DNA of 64,000 bases from Chionoecetes opilio (taxonomy: Eukaryota; Arthropoda; Malacostraca; Decapoda; Majidae): the NCBI GenBank assembly GCA_016584305.1, contig JACEEZ010009492.1, positions 27,632-91,631 of the forward strand, in the 5' to 3' direction. Numbering within the stretch: the first letter of the stretch is position 1; every line of letters starts with the position of its first letter. Of this stretch, positions 11,789-24,224 are shown piece after piece. Both the position numbers and the translations under genes were made by a program. Under the pieces are notes generated by a model. The model had not been told where the DNA came from. It did not search any database and worked only from the letters and a program-made list of their open reading frames with translations.

Positions 11789-11868
<80 letters not shown>
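11788..11868. repeat. (AT)n microsatellite upstream of PGAM
   Basis: About 80 bp of pure TA dinucleotides, roughly 110 bp upstream of the inferred PGAM initiator. Confidence 0.97.
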
Positions 11869-11871
<3 letters not shown>

Positions 11872-12086
11872 TACACATTTCTGCACGTGACCATCAATCC
11901 TGCTGGAAAACATGAGGATACTATGGTGAAGAAATTTATTATATTATATTCTCTGCATGATCTGCTATCACGTAGAAGCGCATTAGATGGTTACATAAAT
12001 ACTTCGTGCAATTATGCCCAAACTCGATTGATAATAATTATGCTTAGATGTGGGTAGGCACGTAAATATATAGAATATTGATGAGT

Positions 12087-12163
12087 ACAATGATTGATTG
12101 ATTTAATGCCAAAAAAAAGTGAAAGTGCCAGACATCATACTGGCATATGGTTATAATATGGCA
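12087..12163. repeat. short dispersed repeat (TTGATTTAATGCC family)
   Basis: The block ATTGATTGATTTAATGCC, a short spacer and GCCAGACATCA...CATATGG recurs at about 34421-34495, 44156-44222 and 49950-50012, and split at 24505/26270. It may be the 3' end of a longer interspersed repeat. Its internal TATGGCA serves as target for the next element. Confidence 0.7.
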
Positions 12164-13024
12164 CATAGACCACTGTATACCTGGGGGGGCATTTTGGAAC
12201 ACTACTAAGACCATCTTAGGGGACTAAGACCATCTTAGCGCTAGGTGAACATTTTCGGAAGCAAATTTCGCTCCGCCTAAGACAGTGCAGCAAGTGTAAA
12301 CTTAAGGCGAATTTTGGTGAGAGAAGCCGTAAGAAGCCGGCTTCTTACGGCTTCTTGCGGCTTCTCTCTCGTTTTCGTGCCTCGCCAGAACGGCTGACAG
12401 GAGTGTTCGAGCGAGACCACCGAGATATCATCTCGGTGGCCACGGTTCGAGGCTCGCCCGCTCGGCGCTCACAGCTGATAATTGTAAACAAAACAACCAC
12501 ACTGACGAAAGTGTAGCCTACCGTCGAATGAAAGCCATTAATAAGTTACGATAACTGACTGACGATATTGTGAATGGATCACAACACATATCCTTCACAT
12601 TAATGTTTTTTTTCTCCATAAACCAAGGACTATTAATAGGGCAAGGTAAAGAGGCGGGCACCTACGGACATCATATGGGGCTGGCTGGGTCGAGTTCCAC
12701 ATTAGTGACTTATTTTTTTATTAACTGTTGCACCTGATGGCAAGGGTCAGGTATAATGAGGGATTCATTAACTGGCCATCATCTGCCCGCCAGTGCCCGG
12801 GATTTTCCGCTTTGGGGGTTGGGCTGATTTATATTTTGCTTGGAAGATAGGGGGGCTGTTTTTCATTCTTGGCTAATTTTTGGCATTAAATTAATCTCTC
12901 TCTCTCTCTCTCTCTCTCAGCTTAATGAATTACTGTATGGGTATATGGGACTCAACAAATACTTTTCTCAACTTTACTTTTTAGTGTTTTAAAACTGCAA
13001 AATATTGCAGCTAAACTAGCTATT

Positions 13025-13310
13025 GGAGGAGCAAGATAGAAGGATCACGTTACTCCTATCATAAAAGAGTTAAATTGGTTAACAATTAAAGACATATATT
13101 TATGAAAAATGTTTCGCTGTTTATAAGGCTGTCAATGGGTTGTATCCGGAGTGGTATCTAGTTTTCCATTGTCAGGGAAAATACAGCCAGTAGGCTACAA
13201 CAAGGCAGCTAAAAGACCTTTATGTGCCAAGAGCCAGAACAGACTGGTGCCAGACCCATCACTGTACAAAGGCCTTAACTATGCAACAATTTGCCTTCAT
13301 GCATAATTAA
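13025..13310 (+). pseudogene. decayed LINE reverse-transcriptase C-terminal fragment
   Basis: Broken plus-strand reading resembles the thumb and tail end of a LINE reverse transcriptase: RRITLLLS-like, then KELNWLTIKD, AVYKAVNGLYPEWYLVFH, and PDPSLYKGLNYATI further on. Stops and frame changes interrupt it, so it is a relic. The family assignment (CR1/L2-like) is tentative. Confidence 0.5.
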
Positions 13311-13676
13311 TTATGGAAGTCTACACTTTTAAGTCTTGACTTATAAATTTACTTTTAATTGACCCTAAGTGAAACTATAATTTGTTTCCCCATATCAAAT
13401 AGCAGTTGCATATGTTAGTAGTATTTAAAGATATTTGAAGTGACTTAGTTCTTATTGTTTAAGGTTATAATTAATTTCCTTTTAATGTTTCGTTTGACTT
13501 TCTTTTTATGTATTTTTTTTTATTTGCGTGACTTTCAGAAGTTTCATTTTTAGTATATATTGCATAGAACATCTGTGATGTAAGTTTGATAGTAAACCAT
13601 GTTTCATGGAAATAAGATATTTATTTATTTATTTACTCCCCCTCTCACTCCTTCTCTCAGAGTCTCTCCTTCAGAG

Positions 13677-13678
<2 letters not shown>

Positions 13679-13729
<51 letters not shown>

Positions 13730-13827
13730 CTCGGCGTGTTGACAATGCACTGTGACTGTAGCAGAAATACATATCTGGCAACTCAAGGAGAAGGAAGAGG
13801 AGGGAGAAGAAATAATAGAAGAAAAAA

Positions 13828-13907
<80 letters not shown>

Positions 13908-14010
13908 CTCGGCGTGTTGACAATGCACTGTGACTGTAGCAGAAATACATATCTGGCAACTCAAGGAAAAAGGGAAGAGGAGGGAGAAGAATAATAGAAA
14001 AAAAAAAAGG

Positions 14011-14065
<55 letters not shown>

Positions 14066-14177
14066 CTCGGCGTGTTGACAATGCACTGTGACTGTAGCAG
14101 AAATACATATCTGGCAACTCAAGGAGAAGGAAGAGGAGGGAGAAGAAATAATAGAAGAAAAAAAAAGGAGAGAGAGA

Positions 14178-14235
<58 letters not shown>

Positions 14236-14308
14236 GGGAGAGAGAGAGAGGAGTAGGAGTAGGAGAGAAAAGAGAGAGAGAGAGAGAGAGAGAGAGGAGT
14301 AGGAGTAG

Positions 14309-14342
<34 letters not shown>

Positions 14343-14374
14343 GAGAGAGAGAGAGAGAGTAGTAGGAGTAGGAG

Positions 14375-14417
<43 letters not shown>

Positions 14418-14440
14418 GAGTGAGAGTGAGAGAAAGAGAG
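13679..14440. repeat. GA-rich minisatellite, ~170-bp unit x3
   Basis: Three copies of a unit made of GATCCCTCGGCGTGTTGAC, an AAATACATATCTGGCAAC segment, a purine-only GAAGGAAGAGGAGGG stretch and a (GA)n tract. They start near 13726, 13904 and 14061. A longer irregular GA/GGAGTA tract follows to 14440. The long Ser-Leu or Arg-Glu frames here are repeat translations, not proteins. Confidence 0.9.
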
Positions 14441-16039
14441 ACTCCCTCGGCGTGGTATACGCCGAGGTTTGTTTATACGTATTTCCCGCCACATACAGAC
14501 TTGTGTCGCGCACGCTGATTGGTTAAAGTGGAAGTGGTGGCACTAAGAAGGTCTTAGCCTTACACGAGGCTAAGATGAACTCCGAAAGTGCTTCCTTAGT
14601 AGTCTTCTTGGCCCCGTATAACTAAGTCGGTCTTAGGACGCTAAGAGGGTGTAGTTTAGAGCTTCTTCGAAAATGTCCCCCCTGGACTGTTCACGCGACA
14701 ATGTTTTGAATTGCGGGGCTGCATAGGGGCCCGCGGGGCGCCCGACAAAGAGATATAGTGGTCTATGGACTATCATATAGACTGGTTTATCAGTATATAT
14801 GGTATACTGTAATCTTCGTAAATGTTTGTTCTATAATATTATCAAATAAAAAACAGTAAAACACGCTAAAGAAATGCCATTACGAGACTATGAAGAAATA
14901 TGCATGAACTTAATATCCACTTAACTCTTCGCCATTTAAAACTTTGCGAGTCACCTTTTATTATGAAGGGTATCAATAGAAGCGCAATTTTATTAGCTTT
15001 CCATTGATGTATTTTGTTATCTGATAAATTAATTAGAACCGTGCATAAATTAGCGTTAAATAATTAAATAAAATCATCAATCAGGTAATTTTCCCGATTG
15101 ATGATGTTATTTATTTACTTATATATTTCGTTTTCTGATAAATGAATTAGTACCATGTATAAATTAGCGTTGCCTAAATAAATAACCTCATCAATCGGGA
15201 AAATTACCCGATTGATGATTTTATTTATTTAGTTAACGCTAATTTATGCATGGTTCTAATTCATTTATCAGATAACAACGAAATATAGCAATGGAAAGCT
15301 AATAAAATTGCGCTTCTATTGATACCCTTCATGATAAAAGTTGACTCGCAAAGTTTTAAATGGCGAAGAGTTGAAGTGAATATTAAGTTCATGCATATTT
15401 CTTCATAGTCTCGTAATGGCATTTCTTTAGCGTGCTTTACTGTTTTTTATTTGATAATATTATAGAACAAACATTTACGAAGATTACAGTATATCATATA
15501 TACTGATAAATCAGTCTATATGATCCGTATATATATATATGAATCCGAGCGGCCCTCCGACTTCGGGCCCTTGCGCGACAGGCCGATATTCCGTGCGCAG
15601 TCCAGGTATATAGTGGTCTATGTATGGCACTATGGCAAAGCATAAAAAGGGGAGGGGTGATAGAAAAATAGCGAAACGCGGTGAGGGAAGGGGAAAGAAC
15701 GGAATGTTACAGCAGGATGGTTAGATCAGATGCAGGATGTGGATTTGTTGGAGGAATCATCAATCATCATTGGGGGCATACGCCGGGGGGCGCGTCGCCT
15801 CGCCCACCCTACGACGCCACTCCTGGGGGTCATCACGCGCGAGTCCCCATGCAAGCTCCTTTCCCATACCAAGCAGCTCTCGACAAGAAACATCAACTTG
15901 CCCCAGCCACGAGCCTTGTGGGCGCCCCCTAGCTTGGCCTCCTCTACGCCGGATTCTCTCTTACAGATACAACCCGATGGAAAGGATCGGTTTCAGGGTA
16001 GCGGAGAGATGCCACCGAGCGTCTAACTTCTGATCTTTC

Positions 16040-16740
16040 TATAATTTCTGATTAGGGCAAAGCAAACCTTGTTGTGTTCAATGCCTCAAAAACCCAATTT
16101 CTTCACCTATCTACTCGACAAAACCTACCAGATAACTATCCCCTCTTCTTCAATGACACTCAACTGTCAACTCAACTCCTTCTTCTACAATGAACATTCT
16201 AGGACTATCCTTTACTAAAAATCTGAACTGGAAATTTCACATCTCATCTCTTGCTAAAACAGCTTCTACGAAGTTAGGTGTGCTGTGGCGTCTGCGTCCT
16301 TTTTTTTCTCCCTCCCAATTGCTTGCTCTCTACAGGAGCCTTATCCGCCCATGTATGGAGTATGTCTCACATGTTTGGGGAGGATCCACTCATACAGCTC
16401 TCCTAAACAGGGTTGAGTCAAAAGCTTTTCGTCTCATCAACTCCTCTCCTCTGACTGACTGTCTTCAATCTTTAAATCCCGCCGAAAGTTCTTCTTTTTG
16501 CTCTCTTCTACCCGTTTTTTTCCCTGCTCCCTGCTCTTCTGAACTTGCTAACGCTTCCTCCCCCACTCCCCGGGGCCCCTGGCTGCACAAGACTTTCTAC
16601 TCATTCTCCCCCTTATTCTGTCCATCTTCCAAATGAAAGAGTTTTCAGAAACCTTTACTCTTTCATCCCTTTCATTTGGAAAACTCTGGAACCCCCTTCC
16701 TGTTTCAAATTTTTCCATTTTCCCCTGATTTAAATTTTTT
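16040..16740 (+). pseudogene. LINE reverse-transcriptase 3' end, copy A
   Basis: The frame contains NLVVFNASKTQFLHLSTRQN, then ILGLSFTKNLNWKFHISSLA, WRLRPFFSPSQLLALYRSLI, RPCMEYVSHVWGGSTHTALL and NRVESKAFRLIN. These form the C-terminal part of a non-LTR retrotransposon reverse transcriptase that I recognise from decapod genomes. At least two frame shifts occur (near 16180 and 16470). From about 16560 the sequence degenerates into homopolymer-stretched text, although SFIPFIWKTLEPP and a 3' tail remain recognisable to about 16920. The 5' part of the LINE is absent. The stretch 15630-16040 is unassigned GC-rich sequence, perhaps part of the same repeat. Confidence 0.8.
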
Positions 16741-16959
16741 TAAAAAGAAAGAAACCCAAGACCCCTTTTCCCAAACCTAAATTGGCCTCCCCCTGTTTTA
16801 TTTTTTTCCCCCCTCTTACTGTTTTTTCTTTTTTAGGGATTTGGCAACTAAGCGGGTTTTTGGTTTTAAACTCATTTTTTTTGTCCCCTTGGCCAGTTCC
16901 TTTGATTTAAAAAAAATAAAAAAAAAATTTTAAAAAAAAAAAAAAACAAAAAAAACGGC

Positions 16960-17270
16960 CACATCCCCAAATATACCCGAATTTTTGGCGCTGACGGACT
17001 ATGCGGGTCCGATTCAGTCCCCGGGGTGCAGTCGCTGATTTGGGCCCCCGAAATTATCCCGCGATACCCCATGATTCTGCAAAGAACTTATTCCCAAAGG
17101 GGTTTCGTTTCCCGTCTCTTTCAAGTCGATTTTTTTGTGTCCATGTCTCACTACCATAGATTAAGCCCAAATAAACAACGCCCTTAAAAGACCCCAATCT
17201 TTGTCCTCCTCCCCAAAAGGTCCCGGGACAACCCCCAATACTCCGGGGGCTGGGGGCGAGCCCCATAACC
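16960..17270 (-). pseudogene. garbled RTE-like LINE fragment inside block 2
   Basis: The minus-strand frame reads LIYGSETWTQKNRLERDG and then PFGNKFFAESWGIAG. This resembles the LYGSETWT...RRID-FG-KCLRRI-G segment near the C-terminus of RTE-type reverse transcriptases. Further on, IVRQRQK is reminiscent of the following IxRxRQLR motif. The context is too error-rich for boundaries. Confidence 0.4.
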
Positions 17271-20200
17271 CGGGGTGGGCTATAAAAATTTCTCCCCGCT
17301 TTTTAAATAATATAAAATGAGGCAACAAACTTTTTTCTACTGGGAAAAAAACCTAGTTTTCCAGATAACTATTTTTCCTCTTTTCATGACTACTATCCCC
17401 CTAAAATGAACAATTCTTCGACTTACTTTACAAAAAATCAAAACTGGAAATCTCATTTTTTTTTTGGCAAAAACGCTATTACGGCTTAAAGAAATGAAAA
17501 CCCCTTTTTTTTGGGGCCCCTGACAGAGTAGGAAACAAAGCTTGGAAATATTAATGACCCGCCCCCCAAAGGGCAAACCCTGGGTAAAAACAGGAAACCA
17601 ATTACCCACATCGGGTTAGGAAAACCAGGCTAAAACTTAGCCCCTGAAAGAAAAAGAAACCCACGTCTGGCAAGGGCCCGTCCCAATCCTGCCCGGGGCC
17701 GGCTGTCCCCCACCCGGGCTCGGAGCCATCATAACCATCCCAATAATCACCCCCCCGGGGAGGGGGGCTGAAAATTTGGGGGGGAAGAAGGGTGGGGGGG
17801 CCCAAAGGCCGTGCATTTCTCTGCCCAGGGCCCCAAAAATAGGCTTTTCATCTTAAAACCCGCATTTTAGGTCCCCTTAGGGGTTTAGTCCCACAAAAGC
17901 TCCCTGCCACTTGAGATGGGGCAAGAACCCCCCAAAACCCCCGGGGGGAGGAAAAAGGGGAAACTGAAAAGAACAAAACGATACCACTATATACTCCCCC
18001 GAATCAAGGGGAACGCCCAATGGGGGGCCCCGGCGTCCCCCCCCAGCCCCTCCGGACGGGGGGAGCCCCCAGGGAAACCGGGGAACCCCCCGACGGATTG
18101 GGAAAAGGAAAGACCCCACGAAGCACGAGGCCGTACTCCACGCCCCCCTTTTCCCGTACCCTCTCCAAAAATTTTTCGGAGGAAGGCCAGGGGACCAGCA
18201 ACACCCCGGACGTCATGGGCGCGGGGGGCGTGCCCCGGGATCCCCCCCCCCTTCGTTTAAAACCCCGGGACCGGGCCGGCATCCCCCTGGTGGTGGGGGG
18301 ACAAACCAGTGACGACGCGGAACAGGAACCTGCAGGTCCACGCCCGGGGCTCGGAAGCATCCCGGTAACCCGGAGCGCCAAAAACCGGCAAAAGGGGGTG
18401 GGGCGGCTCCCCAGCCCCCAAAGCCAAAACGAGACCGGTTGGAGCGGTGGCCCTTTGCCGCTCTTTTCTTATCCCCGACCTTTGTGCGAGAGGGGAGGGA
18501 GCGCGGAGCCGCCCCCGCGAAAAGGTCGTCCACCTGGGGGAAAGGGTTTCAGCGCCCTCAGCTGAGAACCCAAAACCCCCCGTACCCGGGGCCGCCCGGG
18601 AACGGCCTTCTAAAGGGGGCGGGGTCCGGCAGCGAAAAAACCCAAAATTTGGTCGCCCTGCAGGAACCGGAAAACCCCTTCTCCGGGGAAACCAAAGGGG
18701 CCAGGACGACGGGGGGGGGGGGTTTTGGGGGAAAAAACCCCTCTTAAAAAAGGGTTTCCAGAACCGGTCCGGCCCAAACCCCAACCGTATTTGGGGGGGG
18801 CCCACCCCGGGCCCCGCTAGGTGAGTGGAAGAGTGCGGGGCCCTCCCACGGCCCTGGCCGGGAAAAGGAGAGGAAATCCGGGACGACCGATTCAGAAAAC
18901 GTCGCGGGGGCCCCTTGAGTTTGAGGAACGACTGAAAGGCCTTCCATGAAAACTGATACTGTCTCGTAGAGGAGGGGCGAAAAAGCCGCCAACTGTCCTC
19001 CCCTACCGCGCCCCGGGCCGCCCCGACGGAGGATAGGGGAAAAATTTCCAGGCGTGAAAGCTTAAAGGTTTGGAAAGAACCCGGGCCCGGGGACTCCTCC
19101 AACAAACCCGGGCCCCTAGGGGAACCGGGGAGGGACACCGGGGCCTTCGTTCGGAAAACCACTTTTTGCGCCGGGCCCGGGAGAGGAGCCCCCAAATGGC
19201 CCACCTTCCCCCGGAAAGGACCAGTTTTTTGCATACCTTCAGGGGGAAACCTGGGGGCAGGGGGGGGAAACGGGTTAAACATGGGCCCCCACCTTTTCCC
19301 ATTCTTCCTTTGGGGGCGCCCCGGGCCTCCCGCGCTGTCCGGTCCCCCCCTTTAAAAAAAGGGTATTTGGGGCAAGGGGGGGGAAAACCCCGAAAGGGTA
19401 ACCCCCGGGAGGCCCCCCCCCGCAAGAGACCGAAAGCGTTCCGGGGAAGTTGCCACCCCAACCGAAACCCCCCGGAACGAGACAGGGGTCGGCCCAAAAA
19501 TTTTTAAAATCCCGGCGGGCCCTGGAAGAAAAGATAAAAGGGGAAAAGGGGCCCCCCGGGGAAAAAGATTGTTTCCGAAAGGGAAAACAAAAGGGGGATC
19601 GGGTTTTCCCCCTTTGGCGGGCGGGACAGTGGACCGCGCCCATGTTGTCCTCTCAAAAGCAGAGAGCGCCCCTTTCCCTTGGGATCGGTTCGTCGGGGAA
19701 AAAGGGCCCCACACTCCTTGTTTTTAAATTTTTGGATTCTGCGCCCCAAACCCCGGCCACCCCCCAAAAACCCCTCCCGGGCCCGTCGGGGGTTTGGTAC
19801 CCCCACCCGACGCCCGACGCATCCGACTCACAAAGCCGTAGGGGGCGGAGGAAAGCCCCCCCCCGTCCCGCGGGGGAACCGCCCCCCCCCAAACCCAAAC
19901 CTCCCAGTAGTTTGGGGCCAGGGGGGGGAGGGGCCGGGGCCCCAAGTCGCGGGGCCGCCCCGGAAAAGGGCTGTGTTCACCACCCGGCAAGGCGGGGAAA
20001 AACGAAGGCGGCCAAAGGGGATGACTAAGGCGGGTTTTCCCTTTTGGCTAGGCCCCCCACTCCCCCCCACCGCCCAAAAGCTCGGTCCACCAAGGGGGGG
20101 AACCGTTTCCCTTTCCTAAAGGGGGGCGGAAAAACCAGCCAATCGCCCCAAAAAAAATGGGGGAAAATTCCCCCCTGCGACACCATCCGCTAGCCCCACC

Positions 20201-23044
20201 TTGGGTGAGCCCGAAAAAAACCCTCGGAGCGATGGAGGGGCCCGAAGGGAAATCGGGGGAAACTCCCAAATTTCCCCGACCCACCGGGAAAGGGCCGGGA
20301 AAGCGCCGGAACCGGGTAAGGGGGGCAGCCAGTAGGCGTCCTTGAGTCGGGGGACGCCTCCACCCCCCCCCTTTCCCCCGAAGGGGGAAAACCGGGCCAA
20401 GGCCCGCATGGGAAAACCGGTTTGCCCCACAAATCCGTTTTGGGCGACTGGGTCCAAGAAAGCCCCCCTTTCGGAGCCCTTTTGGGTACATAAAAAGGGG
20501 GGAAAGGAAGCCCTTTCCCCCAGCGCCTTCTCCCCTACCCCGAGGGTGCATGTCCGACACGGTGGGGGGGCGGGGAACTGGGGAGACCCCCGTCCAAGAA
20601 GGATCGCCGGGGGGCGGTTTTGGGGCCCTCCGGGCCAAAAGACCGTTTCGGCCCACCCTGGGGGCCCCAAAACCTCTTAGGGCCGGCGGCCCGAAAACCC
20701 GGACAGGGGGCCCCGGGAAAGGGGAGGCTCAGAAGCGAAAAGCGACCCTTGGGGGAAAGGGTTTTGTGGCGTATCGACCCCGGGAAGGCCCAAACCCGGA
20801 GCCCCTAAACCCGGGAAGGCCCCCCCGACTGGGACAAACAGGATCCGGGGGGCCATCCCACGGGGGTGAGCCCCCTTTGGACTCCCCCTCCCCGACGGAA
20901 AGCCCCACGAACCTGCGGCCCCCCTCCCCAAAACCCCCCGGGCCGAGAGGGCCCCGGGGGCCGAGTGGGACCCAATGAGGGTTGGGGGGGGATTGACCGG
21001 GGAAAAACTGCGGGAAAGGAGGGCCCCAACAAGACCTCCGAAACGGGGGACAACCCGGGGAGAATTTTCTGCCCGGTCAGCTCCGGAAAGGGCCCCAAAA
21101 GGGCCCTTTCGCGCCAAAGACCCAAAGGCGGGCATGACGGCCCGGGAAATGAAAAGGGGGCCGTCGGGGGGAGGGAGCCGCCAAACACATCACGGCCCGG
21201 CCCGAAAAGCCCGACGGGACACCCGGGACCGGGGGGCCCGGGGGGGGGGAAAGAGTGATCCACGGCGAGGGAGGAGAGCCACTCCGCCACTGATTAAAGG
21301 GAAGGAAACAGAAAAAGGTAAACAGGGAGCGTTTTTCCCCGGCCCCTGAAAAGCCCCCCGGCGAAAAGCTCCTCCTTCCCCGGGTTGCGCCCGCCAGGGG
21401 GGTCCTTGGCAGAAAGCCGGGAAAAACCCGGGGAAAAATCCCATCACACTTGGAAAAGGCCCCCTGGGCCGGAAAACCCGGGGATGGGGGCCCAGGAGGG
21501 AAAAGGCCCCCCCGGTTCAAAACTGGTGGTACCCCCCTCTCCACACTTGGGCAGGGTCCGGGGGCCGGGCCCTTCACCCAGGAAAAACCTTTTTTCTTGG
21601 CCCCCGAAAAAGCCCCCTGGCCCCCCTGGGCTTCCCTCCACTACGGGAAGCCACCCTTTGCCCAAAACTAGGCTCAGCCAGAAAAGGGGGCCGGGAGAAA
21701 CCCAAAAAAGGGGCCCCGCCGAAGAAACCGCAGGTTTGGCTTCGGGGGAAAAGCTTTTCAGGCGAGAAAAAAAGGAATCCGGCGGTAGAGGTAGGACTCC
21801 TGTCCCCCTTTCCCCCCGGGGGGACGCACCTCCAACCCGGGAAATTTGGGCCCCAGAGCCTTCCCCCAAAACCGATGGCAACAAGCGCCCGTCAACCTCT
21901 CACAAACAAACGCGGTGGCTCGGGGGCCAAGGGAAACAGGCGGAAAAAAAGGAGGGGTCCCCAAAGGGATCCTCCGCAGCTGGACGAGGGGAAGTGCACC
22001 TAGAAGGGACCTCAGAAGAAAAGGGGAGGAAGGGCCCGGGGGACAGGAAGCCGGGGGCGGAAGTCCCCCCCAACCGTCCCTCGCTTGGGCACGGGTAGGC
22101 GCATCCTCTTTTCCCCCTCGGAGCCACCAGGTAGTCATCCTCGACTACCCCAGACTCAAAAAAGGCACCGGGAGAGGGAAAAACGATGGGGCCTCGACGG
22201 CCCCGGTGTCGGAGAATTGGGGCCCAGAAATTTTTTGTGGCCTCCATTCTTTCCCCTGAAGGAGTTCACTGAATTTATCCAACCGACAACCCCCGGGGGC
22301 ACAGAATTTTTGGGGGGGGGAAGGCCCAGGGGACGCCTGGGGGGGGCCTTTGGGCCACAGACCCACCCCCAAAATCCCCGCCTGGGGTCGCGGTCATTGG
22401 GGGGGACTGAAAGGGGAAAAAGCCAGATCTTGCTCCCCCGTCAACCGATCCCAAACCCGGGGGGGCTCAAAGGGGAAACAGAGGCAGGGGGTCGGGAAAT
22501 TTCGGACGAGGAATGGACGGGGCTTTTGGGGAGGCCCAGCCCAGAACCCAAACCGGTCCGCCCCAAGGGCAACGGGGTGGCTGCGTTGGCGAGACTTTAA
22601 AAACCTTTGACCACCACTCCTTGAGGGGCAGCATAAAAGGCCTCGCAGGTAAAACGGGCCCCAAAACCCCCTTTCCGGGGGGATGAGCCGCAGCCTCCAC
22701 AAACAAAACCGGGCAAAACGGCGGGGGCGAAAAAGGTCCGGCAGAAGGCACGGGGCGTGCAGGGCAAGCTTGTTTGGCCCCCGGGGCCTAAAAGACACCC
22801 AGCAGCCCCGGGCCCCCCACAATTGATCCGCCTTTGGGAAAAAAAGGGTAAAACAGTGAGAGGGAAAAAGGGGTAGACGCAACACGAAAAGCCCCCCAAA
22901 CCCCCCCCTCATCCCACAACGCAGGGCCCCCCCCCCCAGGTAAGTGGATGGCGGGGATGGGGGGGGGTCGACATGGCAGGGCCCGGGCCGCTCAAATCCC
23001 CTACCCGGCCCTGGGAGGGTCCGGGCCGGGGGGGCGGGGGGAAG

Positions 23045-23610
23045 GGTTTTTCACCACAAAAGCGACGTAACCCCTCCGCCCTCTCAGCGCCAAATTTGGG
23101 AGGGCCCGGGGCGTTTGGGGAGACCAGGGGCCACCCACCCCCCGCACCAGCCCTTGGGGGGTCCGGGCGGGGGGGGGGGCGTGGCTGGGGGAAACGTCCA
23201 TCCGCCCTTTTCCTTAACTGGCGACAAGGGGGCCACCAAACCCGCCGCCCAGCCCTTGGGAAGTCCGGGGGGGGGGGGGGGGGGGGGGCGTGGGTGGGAG
23301 AACTACAAACCCTCCGCCCCCAACCCGGGGGGTTTTACACTGGAGACCCCGGGGCCACCAACCCCCCCCCCCCCCGGCCCCCTTTGGTATTTTCCCGGGG
23401 GGGGGGGGGGGGGGGTGGCTGGGAAAACTAGTTCCATCCCCCTCTCAGCTTACCGTTGGGAGACCGGGCCCCCCAACCCCCCCCCCCCGCACCAGCCCTT
23501 GGGGGGGGTCCGGGCGGGGGGGGGGGGGGGGCGTTTGGGTGGAGAACTACGTAACCTTTCCCCCCTATCTCAGCTTACCCGTGGCAGACCAGGGGTCAGG
23601 CCAGGGACGC
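23045..23610. repeat. GC-rich minisatellite, ~110-130-bp unit, about 5 copies
   Basis: Repeated order of GAGAACTAC, a CCCTCTCAGCTTACC-like segment, GGGCCACCAACCCCCC, CACCAGCCCTTGGGG and a long G run. Five recognisable but uneven copies are present. Unit lengths vary mainly in the G and C runs, which may be sequencing error. Confidence 0.7.
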
Positions 23611-24224
23611 CCTTTTTGGGGAAAAAATGCCCCGGGGAGAAAAGGGGGAAAGCCCCGCCCCTGGGGGGTAGCTTTTAAAAAACAGAAAAACCCGACACCA
23701 GCCGAAAAAAATATATTTTTAATCACAGCTGGGCCCGGCCGGGAAAGAAAAATAAACTACACTCATGCCCGTAAACCCTACAGAAGATTTCGAGCATGAA
23801 AAGGGTAAAAACTTCCCCACACACCCAAGTAAAAAACGAAAAAACGCAGGGGCTTACCATAAAGGCCCCAAGAAAACAACACTGTTAAAGGAACGCAGCA
23901 GGTGTTGACTCCCATGAAGGCAAAAATTTAAAATTTTTGGCTCCGAGCCGGCTGGCGGCAGCCCGGGCCCCGGGGCAGGATTTGGGACGGGGTTGCCAGA
24001 CGTGTTTTTTTTTTTTCTTTCAGATCTAAATGTACCTGGTTACCTAAAAATATTTGGGGTTTTGGTTTCCTTTTTCCCGGGTTTGCCCTGGGTTGGGATC
24101 TTTCCATCCTAACTTTGCCTAGCTCTAAGGGGACCTAAAAAAAGAAGGGTTTGGTGTCCCGTGGGGGTTTTCCCCGCGGCCCCCTTTTTCCCCCCCATTT
24201 TTTTGCTCTGTACCTACAGGGAGG

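Larger units (their letters stand above)
12185..14680. mobile_element. nested TIR element with GGGGGCATTTT ends
   Basis: Left end GGGGGCATTTTGGAAC; the right end is the inverse of GGGGGACATTTTCGAAG. CCTGG is present on both sides, compatible with a target duplication. The termini carry AAGACC/TCTTAG motifs repeated in inverted orientation. The interior holds a LINE relic and a GA minisatellite block, so it has itself accumulated insertions. Confidence 0.65.
12164..15622. mobile_element. outer palindromic TIR element hosting a nested insertion
   Basis: The ends are CATAGACCACTGTATACC (left) and its inverted counterpart GGTATATAGTGGTCTATG (right). They are flanked by 7-bp direct repeats TATGGCA at 12157-12163 and 15623-15629. 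The left arm is interrupted at CCTGG by the element at 12185-14680 and resumes at 14686. The two long arms (about 14790-15100 and 15190-15490) are near-perfect inverted copies around a centre near 15115-15200. A related palindrome lies inside 52712-54332. No transposase is seen. Confidence 0.8.

Noticed and set aside
13671..14513. 280-codon Ser-Leu-rich minus-strand frame
   Set aside because: It is the complement of GA minisatellites. No start context, domain or splice support.
18257..19282. 341-codon frame and dozens of overlapping long frames at 17-24 kb
   Set aside because: They overlap on both strands in GC-rich, run-rich sequence with few stops, and have no recognisable domain.
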